64,000 nucleotides of DNA from Ditylenchus dipsaci (taxonomy: Eukaryota > Nematoda > Chromadorea > Rhabditida > Anguinidae): assembly GCA_004194705.1 (NCBI GenBank), contig SADC01000509.1:19410-83409 (forward strand), read 5' to 3'. Shown one piece after another: positions 11,940-22,639 of the stretch. Position numbers and translations under genes: made by a program. The notes below the pieces were generated by a model that did not search any database, was not told where the DNA came from, and saw nothing but the letters and a program-made list of their open reading frames with translations. Each line of letters starts with the position of its first letter. Position 1 is the stretch's first letter.

Positions 11940-13080
11940 CTTGCATATAGCCCCCCCCCCACCCAAATCAACTTTTTTTAAAATCTTCTCAAACACCCTA
12001 TATCGACCTAAAATCGCCTCAGAAGCTCAAAAAAGGCTTGAGTTCAGAATCCCCCCCCCCCCACGGGGACTGATCAGGTGGAGGAGATGACTTCATATTC
12101 GTGTTTCTCGACCCGATTTCATGAGAAAGCGGCTGTTTTTTTGGTTCTGAGAAAAAAAATTTTTTCGAACCACAGGGGGGGTATCATGGTTTTTTAGTCA
12201 AAATTTGAAAAATTTAAATTGGCGCCTTTTGAATTTTAAAGGATTGAGGGCTGTATAGGGAGGGAAGGGAATAAAAGGGGGCACTGATCACACAGGGGCC
12301 ACTAACAAAGATGTTGAACATAGTTTTGAATACTGGGGCCTACCGCATAAATAAACTCTGGTATGCATGCTTTTTCATGCATCCAGAGTCACTTCCGAGT
12401 GATTTGTGTCTAAGGTATGTGGGTGTGCGCATCTCAACTCCAAGCCCCCAAGCCCCTGCGCCCCGAAGGGGGTGCAGGGGGCTTGAGAGTTAGAGATGCG
12501 CGCACTCACTTACCTTAGACATGATTCCGAGAAGTACTCTTGACCATAAAATGCATATAGAGTCTTTTTTTGCCACGGCCCAGTTGAAAAACATGGTGAG
12601 GCAGTCGAAGAATATAGATATTCAAATTTATAATGTTCTGCCATAAAAGTGGCCCCCTTTTATTCCCTTCCCTCCCCTCCCAGCCCTTATTCCCTTTTAA
12701 ATCCAAAAGGCGCCAATTTAAATTTTTCAAATTTTGACTAAAAAACCATGATACCCCCTGTGGTTCGAAAAAATTTTTTTTTCTCAGAACCAAAAAACAG
12801 CCGGCTTCTCATGAAATCGGGGTCGAGAAACACGAATATGAAGTTATCTCCTTCACCTGATCAGTCCCCGTGGGGGGGGGGGGATTCTGAACTGCAACCA
12901 AAAAAAGACATTATTTTGAGTTCTAGTCAATGAAAAATCGAGTTTCTGGACCACCAAAAGTACCCATTTTAACCATTTTCGAAGGGATTTAAGGCTGTAT
13001 TAGGGTGGAATAGACCAAAAAGGGGTCAATTTTGAACAAAAGGAAGATGTTTATATGGCCTCTTCAAAGTTGCCAAAAAG
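11940..13080. mobile_element. Module-A foldback element containing the 104-bp core
   Basis: The best-defined palindrome runs from 12041 (AGTTCAGAATCCCC) to 12893 (GGGGATTCTGAACT), with arms of about 350 bp. Each arm carries, from outside in: a C/G homopolymer, CTGATCAGGTG, TCGTGTTTCTCGACCC, a CGAACCACAGGGGG segment, GGGCTGTATAGGGAGGG, and on each side a different core-flank (GTATGCATGCTTTTTCATGC on one, ATGCATATAGAGTC on the other). The centre is the shared core at 12415-12518. Degenerate sequence at 11940-12040 and 12894-13080 looks like a further outer layer. No transposase is present. Confidence 0.75.
12415..12518. other. Intron-like foldback core, copy 1 (104 bp)
   Basis: On the plus strand the core begins TCTAAG|GTATGTGGG and ends CACTTACCTTAG|ACATG. 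Because the ends are inverted repeats, the minus strand also begins with CTAAG|GTAAGTG and ends with ATACCTTAG|. The middle is a GC-rich hairpin, CCTGCGCCCC then GAAG then GGGGGTGCAGG. The length is identical to the copies at 14855-14958 and 20778-20881. Donor and acceptor consensus on both strands is observed; splicing is inferred. Confidence 0.6.
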
Positions 13081-13081
13081 A

Positions 13082-13369
13082 TACCGTATATTCTCTATTA
13101 GAAGGACCGGGCCTTCTATTTTTCAATCCTAAAAAAGTCGGAAAAAAAAATTTCGATTTTGAGATTTTTGAATGCTCAACTAAAAATTTTAAAAGTGGAA
13201 TCAGGTGAGCTCGTGCTAACTAAGAATACGCGAAAAACAGATTTGCGAATTTCTTTTTCTAGGCTGATATATAGGTCCTCAAGGGGGCCTTCTATTAGAG
13301 AGGGGCCTTCTATTAGAGAGGGGCCTTCTATTAGAGAGGGCCTTCTAATCGAGAATATACGGTAGGTGT
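13082..13369. mobile_element. TACCGTATTT-family MITE with internal 18-bp tandem repeat
   Basis: The ends are TACCGTATATTCTCTATTAG and its near complement ending ATATACGGTA. Near the right end the unit GGGGCCTTCTATTAGAGA repeats three to four times (about 13285-13345), which generates the artefactual protein repeat PSIREG. Confidence 0.75.
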
Positions 13370-13374
13370 AAAAG

Positions 13375-14178
13375 ATGAAGTTGGTTATTTTTCATATGTG
13401 TTGAGAGGCATGAAAAATAGTCAAAAAACTGTTTTCGGCCTTTTTTATTCAAAAATAAAAATGTTATATAAAAATTGTGTATAAACACCTTCAATGATAT
13501 ATCATAGAAGGTGTGTTAATGATACCTTATGCACCTAGGTATAATACTAGACCTAATTCATTAAAGTCCAGTATTTGACTAGCTTTTTAGGCTTAGCAAT
13601 TAGGATATGTCTTTCAACTTTCGCTTCGGGCCTTAGGGTAAAAAGACAACCACAATACTAGACCTTAACAAATAAGGGTTAGTATCAAACCTTATTTTAT
13701 AAGGTATCATCATTATACCTTCTTTGATATATCATAAAAGATGTTCATACTAAATTTATTCATAACTTTTTTGTTTTTGAATAAAAAAGACTGGAAACAG
13801 TTTTTTGACTATATTTCATGCCCCTTAGCATATTCACGTTAAAAAAATTTGAACTTTGTTAAAATAGAGCTTCGGGTAATTGCTGTATATCACCACAGCG
13901 ATAGTAAAATACTCAAGATTTTTTAAAATTCTGCTACTGCTATGGTGATATACAGCAATTGTCCGAAGCTCTATTTTAGCAGAGTAGGTTTTTTGTTAAT
14001 GTGGATATTTAAGGGGCATGAAATACAGTCAAAAAATTGTTTTCAGCGTTTTGTTGTTAGAAATAATAATGTTATGAATAAATTAAGTATGAAACCTTCA
14101 ATGATATTATTGAAGGTGTGATAATGATACCTTATGAAATAAGTATATATACTAGACCTTATTTGTTAAGGCCTTAGG
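13375..14178. mobile_element. Hairpin-ended foldback family E, one full copy plus a half copy
   Basis: The full copy spans about 13660-14178, with the centre near 13925. Its arms contain CCTTATTTTATAAGG, TTTGATATATCAT, TTTTTGAATAAAAAAG, CATGCCCCTTA and, next to the centre, GCTGTATATCACCACAGCGA and its complement. A half copy in the other orientation precedes it at about 13375-13560. Family copies also occur at 44290-44795 and 56655-57170, with fragments at 36225-36300, 45480-45610, 55365-55420 and 58090-58320. Confidence 0.7.
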
Positions 14179-14448
14179 GGCCTTAACAGGAAGTAAATAA
14201 ATAACAAGAGTACTAAAGCAAAATATGGCTGATAAGACATATACGGATAAATATCGCTAACAAACACGGTATGTATGTGGTTAGAGCTTCTGAGATTTTT
14301 TTGATGACGTTTTTTGGTTTTTTACAGTTTTGACAGTTTTTTTTGCACTTTTCTACATTTTTTAATAATTTTTTCAACATTTTTCCAAAATTTGAATCTT
14401 GACTTTCTCATTAAAGATCAAACTTTGCTAATGTGGTCAGAAAGGGGT

Positions 14449-15351
14449 AACACTATAGAATGCCCCCCCCCCCAGCTAGCGAAAAATTTACTTTTCCTGA
14501 AGGGAAAGGACCCGTCTCATTTTGAGTTTCGTGCTCTGAATAGGCACGGAAACACTTTGGTTTCCGAAAAATCGAAAAAAAAAAATTTTTCGATTTGCCT
14601 TGGCCCCAAGGTAAAAAATTTAAGAAAATTCAAACAAAATATTTTTTTTGAATTCCCGCCAAAACATTTTTTAAGGGATTTAGGGCTGTATTGGGAGGGG
14701 AAGGGAATAAAAGGGGCCACCTTCATGGCAAAATTATAAAAAAGTGAATTCTGGACTACTTCGGATGTCCTGCCATGTTTTTCAACTGGGCCGTGGCAAA
14801 AGAGACTCTATATACATTTTATGGTCAAGAGTACTTCTCGGAATCATGTCTAAGGTAAGTGTGTGCGCGCATCTCTAACTCTCAAGCCCCCTGCATACCC
14901 CTTCGGGGCGCAGGGGCTTGGTTGCTTGGGGTTGAGATGCGCACACCCAATACCTTAGACACAAATCACTCGAAAGTGACTCTGGATGCATGAAAAACAT
15001 GCATACCAGAGTTATTTATGCGGTAGGCCAGTATTCAAAACTATGTTCAACATTTTCTTGTTAATGGGCTCTGTGTGATTAGTGGCCCTCTTTTGTCCCT
15101 TCCCCTCCCATTGCAGCCCTAAATCCTTTGCAAAATGTTTTGGCGGAATTCAAAAAAATATTTTTTTTGAATTTTCTTAAAATTTTACCTTGGGGACCAA
15201 GGCAAATCGAAAATTTTTTTTACGATTTTTCGGAACCAAAGTGTTTCCGTGCCTATTCAGAGCACGAGAATCAAAATGAGACGGGTCCTTTCCCCTTCAG
15301 GAAAAGTAAATTTTTCGCTAGCTGGGGGGGGGGGGGCATTCTATAGTATAG
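14449..15351. mobile_element. Module-B foldback element containing the 104-bp core
   Basis: A near-symmetrical palindrome from CACTATAGAATGCCCC to GGGGCATTCTATAGTA, centred near 14905. The outer arms (AGCTAGCGAAAAATTT, CTGAAGGGAAAGGACCC, GTGCCTTGGCCCCAAGG-like) are unrelated to module A. From AGGGCTGTATTGGGAGGGGA inward the sequence is shared with modules A and C, including the core at 14855-14958. A 141-residue open frame crosses the left arm and is not coding. Confidence 0.8.
14855..14958. other. Intron-like foldback core, copy 2 (104 bp)
   Basis: The sequence reads TCTAAG|GTAAGTGTGTGCGCGC at the left edge and CACCCAATACCTTAG|ACAC at the right. The middle contains TACCCCTTCGGGGCGCAGGG, a stem capped by a C(TTCG)G tetraloop. 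GTAAGTG is the full donor consensus, and the other strand gives GTATTGGG and CTTACCTTAG. Confidence 0.6.
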
Positions 15352-15355
15352 CCCA

Positions 15356-16330
15356 GAAAGGTTGATGTTTGAATGTTTTGAAAAAAAAATATTTCGGAAA
15401 ATTTTTGTTTTTCAAAACATTGAAATTTCTACATTTCTGACGACATTTAGCAAAGTTTGATTGCTCATAAAGATGCCAAGATTCATGGCTACATAATGGG
15501 GGAAAAATGTGAAAAAATTACAAAAGTGCAGAAAGATTGCGTAAAAAATCTACGGTCATCTTTCACGATTCTTCGGCCGATTATAAATATAACGCAAATA
15601 TAATTCTTACTGACACTTCAAATCAATCACAATTTCGCGTCACAGTGATAGTTTTTCTGCGTCATGAGTGAACAGCAAGTGTATTATTCTGTTCCTGATA
15701 AGTTATATGTAACCGACCTTAATTTCAGAATCGAACTCTTATTCACTTGACTGTGCCGCTAAAACCGAATACCGAAATAATGATAAGTGACCTGAAGAAT
15801 CACCATACAAAATGCAGCATAAACTCAACGAACACTGACCATAGATAGCTTAATATCTGAAAAGAAGAACATACCACTGTATCGCTCACCAAAAACACCT
15901 GAAATATCTTGGCGGAGAAGTATGTAGCTGCTATGGTAATAACGACTAACCGCTTCAGTTGAAAGTTTGACTGATTATTACTCAAAAAGAATGCCTGCAA
16001 AATGTGGATGATAAGTATGCGGCTGAGCAATTGATAATGACTCACTGTGATAAGAATTTACTAATAACTGACATTAATGTGGCAGACAAATAAGCTGACT
16101 ACTAATTATAAGCACTAAAGCAAATATAACAAAATTACAGGGTGTTGATCAAGAAATTCACCAAACTTTTAACGGTCATAACTTTTTTTCCTTGAGCGAT
16201 TTTGAAAATTCTGTTTTTGTCAATCTATTTTTTTTTCGCCGACAATATTTTTTAGTGTATAATTTAAAATAAAAAATAAATAAAGCGCAGGCCGAAACCA
16301 CAGCGGGGCCAATCCAGGATGAGCTTTTGC
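15356..16330. other. Mostly non-coding; weak 5'-exon-like signal
   Basis: At 15664 an ATG opens a 28-codon frame beginning MSEQQVYYSVPDK, about 80 bp after a TATAAATATAA stretch. ATAA|GTTATATG...AATTTCAG could be a small intron, but the frame stops soon after. No family is recognised, and I see no other gene in this interval. Confidence 0.2.
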
Positions 16331-16354
16331 GTCTATTTATATATAAACTAGACC

Positions 16355-16505
16355 TTTGTTAGACGCATTTCACGTATAGATAAAGTCTATTTAGTTTAGA
16401 AAGTCTATTTAGACGTGCGCCTATTTAGACGTAAAGTCTACTTAGTCTATTTTAGACGTCACGTCTATTTAAGACGTCACGTTTAATTTAGACGTGTAGT
16501 CTAAC
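16355..16505. repeat. Palindromic AGTCTATTTAGACGT repeat cluster
   Basis: About ten variants of the self-complementary motif GTCTATTTAGAC, with ACGTC or AAAGTC junctions, packed in about 150 bp. Spacing is irregular, so this is not a simple tandem array. Confidence 0.7.
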
Positions 16506-16854
16506 AGAAATTTATTTGAATGTAGCTTTTTTGTACCACTTTTTGTGTTCATATTGTTTAAACAAGTCGAAATAATATTATGGCAGTCAGCAGTGGCAGT
16601 CAAGTGCAGATATATCGATTTCTATATCCTTGCTAACGGGGTTTGGCAGTGTGACATTGAACGGACTCAAACATGTTTTTCTAACTTTTTAGCTGTTCGG
16701 AAAACATGATTGAGCAAGTAGTAATGTACCAGAGCCGGGAGGAAATACAAAAAAGTCAGAACGTAATCAAATCAAAATCTTAATTGGGAATCAAAAGAAA
16801 AAGTGCGGAGATCAAAATCGGTTCCATCCCTGTAATATATGATGAGCGGGTTAC

Positions 16855-16980
16855 TACGCGTTTGGACCCTCCGCATTTGGGCCCGCATTTGGACCCCCGC
16901 ATTTGGGCATCCCGCATTTGGGCCCCGCATTTGGGCCCCTGCATTTGAGCCCGCGTTTGGGCCGCATTTGGGCCCCAATT
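16855..16980. repeat. CCCGCATTTGGGC minisatellite
   Basis: About nine copies of a 12-16 bp unit, CCGCATTTGGGC with variants (GACCC, GCATC, GAGC). It produces repetitive open frames on both strands (rich in GPNA or FGP), which I do not regard as proteins. Confidence 0.8.
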
Positions 16981-17449
16981 CAAAATTTTTATACATATAT
17001 CCTTGGCAATCGTCGGTAAATTCATTTTATCGCTGTAAATTCATATTACGGTGATATTTGCTGTAATAAATACATCCTCAGCCTGAGGAGTTCTGTTAAA
17101 TAATTTTATTTTAACAGTTTAAAATAATAAAACTCTTTTAGTCAACTATATGCATCTTTGATTTATCTAGACATGCTTGCAATATGTGGTATCTCTGCAT
17201 CTTCGTCCAGTTGACAAGCTGAGTTCGACTCCTTACACTCTTCGGCTCTATATGTGTTCATGTCGACGCCAAAAAATATGCCTTGGTCCCCCTGTTGATT
17301 TTGCAGACTATCTCCTTAACAGCTTTCACTTCTCCTTTACATGACCAATTTTTTTGTTAGCATCCCGGTGCCCATGTCTTAGCTACCATTTTGCTACGAT
17401 ACGGAGCAGGAGACATTAATAATTGCTCCAACAGATGCTCAAATTTCAT

Positions 17450-19037
17450 CCGGGTGGTAGTAACAATCAAATATCCGCGGATAAATCCGTATCCTCGGAT
17501 AAAATCCGCGATACGGATAATCGGTAGTAACAATCAAAAAATCCGCGGATATTTATCCGCGGATACGGATACGGATACGGATTCCGCGGATACGGATAAA
17601 TATCCGCGGATAAAATCCGTAGTAACAATCAAATATCCGCGGATAAAATCCGCGGATTTATCCGTATCTGCGGATAAATATCCGCGGATATTTATCCACG
17701 GATAAAATCCGTAGTAACAATCAAATATCCACGGATTTTTTATCCGTATCCGCGGATATTATCCTTAGCCTGGTCGGGGGCAGGATAAATCCGCGGATTA
17801 TTTTTTTTTTCTGTTTTTTTTAAATCTTTTAAAATAATATATGCTTTAATACATTACGAGGTGGTCTTCAAACCACTACAAACACATGTTTGTTGTTATA
17901 ACAGTATTTTAGCATTGTTTGAGCTGCATTTAAATTCTACAATGATAATACGAGTTTTTTAAGCATTTTACAATGCTATTTTTAAGCAGACTAAAAGCAA
18001 AGTTCAAAGCAAGCAACATTTAAAGACATAAGTAAAATTTAAAAAAAAAAAGGTTGGAACAAAGAGAATATTATTCAATCTTGTACATCTTGACAATCTG
18101 AACGGCAGTAAATTAAAAAAAATAAATTAAAATTTCGTAATCTTGATACCGTATTTTCTCTAATCATAGACCGGGTCGATGATTTTTCAACTCTTCGAAA
18201 ATCGGAAGATCTAGTTTATCTTGAAGTTTTCGGGCGCTTAACCAAATCTAAAAAGCGAAATCGGCAGAAGCCGTGTGAGCCAAGAAAGGCGAAAAAATGC
18301 GAAATTTTCACTCTGCGCTGAGATACAGACTCTCAAAGTCATAAATAGAGACCAGCCAATAATAAGAGAAATACGGTAATCTTATTTGTCATTTGAGTTA
18401 CAATTCCGCTCATTCTAAGACCAGCGTCCTTGTTAAACAAGCTTTTGGCAGGCGGAAAAGAAGATTCCATAGCCTACATGGAGAACAGCGCATAGATTTG
18501 GCAATGTGTCTAGTTTTATAGTTGCTTCTGCAGTCTTCTACAACATTGCTATTGATTTGAAAACAGTCACATTTTGATGGAATAGAAGATGATTTTGAAG
18601 AGGATCAACCAGAATAAATATCACCATCATGGCTTACAGTAATAGTAGAAACACTTATCGAAACCATATTGTGCAAAAAAAATTTTCTTAATTGAGAAAT
18701 GATTAATTTAGGCATAAATCGTTTAACTTTCTTATATATATGTAACACGAAAAAGTATGAATAAAACATTGTAATAATTTTGAACAAACAGAAAACTAGT
18801 AAGAGATGAAAATAGAAAAAATAAAAATTACCAATATTTATCGCGGATTTTATCCGCGGATAAATCCGTGGATATATCGCGGATTTATCCTTAGCTGCGG
18901 ATAAATCCGCGGATTTTATCCGTATCCGCGGATATTTCTATCCGTGATTGTTACTACGGGTTTTTATCCGCGATATTTCTATCCGCGGATTTTATCCGTA
19001 TCCGCGGATTTTATCGTTGATTGTTACTACACCCCCG
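17450..19037. mobile_element. Foldback element with TATCCGCGGATA tandem-repeat arms
   Basis: The left arm (about 17450-17790) and right arm (about 18838-19037) are complementary and consist of many TATCCGCGGATA-type units interspersed with GTAGTAACAATCAAATATCC. The last unit on the right reads TTGATTGTTACTAC. The outer flanks CCGGGTGGTAGTAAC and GTTACTACACCCCCGG also pair. The interior of about 1.05 kb is AT-rich and holds no transposase, but carries a TACCGTATTT-family MITE (18148-18380). The architecture resembles Drosophila FB-type elements. Superfamily unknown. Confidence 0.75.
18148..18380. mobile_element. TACCGTATTT-family MITE nested in the TATCCGCGGATA element
   Basis: The left end ACCGTATTTTCTCTAATCA pairs with the right end AATAAGAGAAATACGGTAA. 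It sits inside the loop of the larger foldback, so it inserted later. Confidence 0.6.
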
Positions 19038-19494
19038 GTTCACAGCACTGGTAGCAAAGATAGATAAAAAACGGAATACCATGTCAAAAAGCACTTTCTT
19101 CGTCCCAATATTTGAACAATATTGTCAAGAAAATTTTTGTCTCTATCTCTAACTTTGGTTAGCAAAAATTGGTTAATAAAATTGAGGCCCCATGTATACA
19201 GCCACTCGTTTGCATCATAGACTTCTCAAAAATATTGTCAACATATTTTTCGTATAGATTCTTTCCGTGTGTACATGTATGAAGAGAAATAGGCAGCAGG
19301 GTAGTGACACTGCTTTGATAAACAGACTTTAAAAAAATGCCAACCAAGTGTTTCTCTAGCTATCTAGAGTGAAGATATCACTAATCAGATCCTTATAAAT
19401 AAGTCATTTACAGACATTTCAGCACAAAAGATTTTATATTGCTTTCTTGTATCCTTGCTTTTATCTTATGAATGTTTTGTTATACCGGGTGCGT

Positions 19495-19970
19495 AAAATT
19501 TCGAAAAGAAATTTCAAGCATTTACTTATAATTTTTTACATGATGGTAAACTAAGTTTTTGTCAGGATTTTGTAGCCCTGAGTCTCCATTTTCGAATGGT
19601 AAATCAAGTTTGTTCAAAATATTTTTAAACAGTCCTCATTCGGTTCTAAACACTTGTAAGGTAATTTTGAAATTTTAAGAGCACTCACATCATTTTGAGT
19701 GATCTAAAGTTTTATGAAGTATCTATTGTTAAAGTCATCCTGTAACATGGGGTGGTAACTCTTGAACTGCGCTTCAACAGGGCTACGAGATGTGATTCTG
19801 ACAATGAACTCCATCAAACTTTTGATCACTCCAAATGATGAAAATGCTTGTAAAAATTTCAAAAATCACGTTTACAAGTGTTTAGAGCCAAATGATGACT
19901 ATTCTAAGATATATCAGATGAACTCATATACTTTTCGATGCGTTTTTTCATGACTGGATGATCAAATTGG
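19495..19970. mobile_element. Old inverted-repeat element related to 21763-22552
   Basis: CGGTTCTAAACACTTGTAA at about 19639 pairs with TTTACAAGTGTTTAGAGCC at about 19869, and TTTTGTAGCCCTGA matches the younger palindrome at 21.8 kb. Mismatches are frequent, so this is an older relative of that family. Confidence 0.55.
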
Positions 19971-20063
19971 TGAAATATTTGAAATATTGGGGCGAATGTG
20001 TGGGACCTTAGTTGATAACAAAAGAAATAGGTGTACAGGCCTAGTAAAGTTTTACTGTACAGT

Positions 20064-21187
20064 GAAATTTTGGCGCTACTCGGTTATACACCCCCCCCAA
20101 AAGTGCTACTCGGGATATCCAACCCCCCCCCCCCAATTCAAATTCTATAGTTTAGCCATCTTTAAAACATCAGAATGCTTAAATAAGTTCAGAGAACAGG
20201 TTTTCAAGCCTGAAAACATAGAAAAATGGCGCTACTGGCTTATACCCCCCCCCCCCAAAAAAAAACAGCTACTTTCTTATAACCGCCGCCCCCCCCAATC
20301 CTCGACCTACTGGCTTATACCCCCCCCGAAAATCAAGATTTTAAGATTGGTCAAAACACATTTTAAGCAATAATTTGCCATAAAAGGACCAGAAAAGCAA
20401 TTAAAATAGGTTCAAGGGCTGTATTGGAGGGGAAGGGACAAAACAGGGGCACTTTATAGTGCCTATAAGTACCAAGAGTATTAATTCTCTGAGCGTTGAA
20501 GTCACTTTCAAACCCAGCCACTTGTGGTGCACGTAAAAGTATAAGGACTCGAAATGATCGACCGATCAGCCGGGTGGATCCTGATGGTTGTCGTTTAACT
20601 TTTGGATAGCTGAGCCTCTGGCTCGTAGCCTCAGGCCGGAAAATGGGGGAGACCCTTTTCGGCGAAAAATCAAAGATGTTGAACATAGTTTTGAATACTG
20701 GGGCTACCGCATAAATAACTCTGGTATGCATGTTTTTTCATGCATCCAGAGTCACTTTCGAGTGATTTGTGTCTAAGGTATGTGGGTGTGCGCATCTCAA
20801 CCCCAAGCAACCAAGCCCCCTGCGCCCCGAAGGGTATGCAGGGGCTTGAGAGTTAGAGATGCGCGCACACACTTACCTTAGACATGATTCCGAGAAGTAC
20901 AGTTGATCATAAAATGCATATAGAGTCTATTTTGCCACGGCCAGTTGAGAAACATGGTAAAGCAGCTAAAAAAAAGTGGCCCCTGTATTATTCCCTTCCC
21001 CTCCCAATACAGCCATAATCCCTTTTAAATTGCTTTTCTGGACCTTTTATGGCGAAATTATTGCTTAAAAATGTGTTTTGACCACTCCTAAAAATCTTGA
21101 TTTGGAGGGGGGGGGGGAGTTTATAACCGAGTAGGTCCGATTTTTTGGGGGGGGGGGGGTATTACGAGTAGCGTCGAAATTTTGATA
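20064..21187. mobile_element. Module-C foldback element containing the 104-bp core
   Basis: The ends GAAATTTTGGCGCTACTCGG and its complement (CGAGTAGCGTCGAAATTT) enclose arms with several long C or G runs, CCAGAAAAGCAATT, and GGGCTGTATTGGAGGGG. The left half holds an extra segment (about 20455-20675) with CAAACCCAGCCACTTGTGGTG that is also found at 25720-25990. The core is at 20778-20881. The 122-residue minus frame over the left half is not regarded as coding. Confidence 0.75.
20778..20881. other. Intron-like foldback core, copy 3 (104 bp)
   Basis: It starts GTCTAAG|GTATGTGGG and ends CACACTTACCTTAG|ACATG. It contains CCAAGCAACCAAGCCCCCTG and AGAGATGCGCGCAC, segments that recur in the intron at 34399-34486. 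Length is identical to the other two full cores. Confidence 0.6.
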
Positions 21188-21499
21188 TAGTGGCCCTCGT
21201 AAACTTTTCAAATATTTTATTTTCAATACATCATCCCAATAAATAACCCAAAACTTTCATAATATTAGGACAACTTTACTGCTCTTATTATAAAATTGAT
21301 CGTAATTGGCACTGAACTCTGCTTTAGCTTGTATCATAAAATCAAAAGCCTCTGCTTAGGAAATTCTCTTTTTTCTTTGTTGTTGTAGATATAAAGAGAG
21401 CACGGTATTCGACTGCTGATCAAAACAAATTTTCAAGTTCAAGAAAAACAAACATACAGTTAAAACTCGATTTAACGAAATTCATTCGACCAGCCAAAT

Positions 21500-21670
21500 T
21501 ACCGTGTTCGAAACTCTACTTACACCCATTTTCGCTAGCTTTGGCTAGTTCTAATTTGGGCATTCTAACATTCCCTTGCGGAGGCGCAGGAAGCTTGCGA
21601 GCTTGGGTGGAGGTTCGCACATCCACATACTTTAGACAAAAATCACTCGACAACGAATCTGTATGCATTC
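21500..21670. mobile_element. Decayed foldback core fragment
   Basis: GGAGGTTCGCACATCCACAT, ACTTTAGACAAAAATCACTC and CTGTATGCATTCC follow the order of the core and its flank in the intact elements, with many substitutions. Confidence 0.5.
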
Positions 21671-21762
21671 CTGTTTTCGGATTTCCTGTAAACCCGTGTA
21701 ACACAACAAAGCTCGAAAAATAGAGAATAAATATTAACACTTCAGCGTTCATGCGTTACAAA

Positions 21763-22552
21763 TAACTGGTGGACAAAAAGTCCTTGGACAAATTTTGTGC
21801 TCACTTTTTGAAATAAAAATTTAACGATGAGAAAATTCCTAAAAATAGGCTTTGTAGCCCTGAATCTCCTCTTTCAAATGGCATATTGCTTTTAGCTTGA
21901 CTATTTGAATAAGTCACTATTTGGCTCCAAACACTTGTCTGGTCATTTCGAGAAGGTTACCAACGTTTTCATCACTTAACTGGTCAAATGTTTTATTGAA
22001 TTTTAAGTGTCACTGCAGAATTTTATCACCATGTTGTAGCGCAGCTCAAGAGCTATAAAACCCATATCACAGAAAAATTTTAAAGATCTGAGTGTTGAGA
22101 TACGGCCTTTGGAAAAAATCAATTTCTTGAAAAAATGACCAAAATCCGAGAAATTGGCAAAAACTTTCATTTTGGTCATTTTTTCAAGAAATTGATTTAT
22201 TCCAAAAGGACATATCTCAACCATCAGATATTCAAAAATCACTCTGTAATATGGGTTTTGTAGCTCTTGAGCTGCGCTACAACATGGTGATAAAATTCTG
22301 CAGTGACACTTAAAATTCAATAAACATTTGACCAGTTAAAGTGATGAAAACGTTGGTAACCTTCTCGAAATGACCAGACAAGTGTTTGGAGCCAAATAGT
22401 GACTTATTCAAAATAGTCAAGCTAAAAGCAATATGCCATTTGAAAGAGGAGATTCAGGGCTACAAAGCTATTTTTAGGAATTTCTCATCATTAAATTTTT
22501 ATTTCAAAAAGTGAGCACAAAATTTGTCCAAGGACTTTTTGTCCAACAGTTA
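21763..22552. mobile_element. Near-perfect 790-bp palindromic MITE
   Basis: The ends TAACTG(G)TGGACAAAAAGTCC and GGACTTTTTGTCCAACAGTTA pair, and the two arms are close to complementary along almost their entire length to a centre near 22157. Landmarks include AGTGTCACTGCAGAATTTTA and GCAGCTCAAGAGCTA with their complements. Terminal TA is compatible with Tc1/mariner-type insertion, but family assignment is inference. The near identity of the arms suggests recent formation. Confidence 0.8.
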
Positions 22553-22639
22553 GAACTACAGACAGAGAATTTCACGCTGAACATTGTTGCTGAAAAAAAA
22601 ATCGGAAACAGGTTAGTTTCCAACAGGCAAAATAGCCTT

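Noticed and set aside
12415..12518. Spliced-leader RNA or snRNA gene
   Set aside because: The AAGGTAAGTG looks like the leader/donor junction, but I see neither a known nematode leader sequence nor an Sm site, and the unit always sits at the centre of foldbacks or in an intron.
14314..14739. 141-residue frame on the plus strand
   Set aside because: Lies in the left arm of the module-B foldback, with a mirror frame in the right arm.
17391..17705. 104-residue frame rich in YPRIK and DTDT
   Set aside because: Direct translation of the TATCCGCGGATA array.
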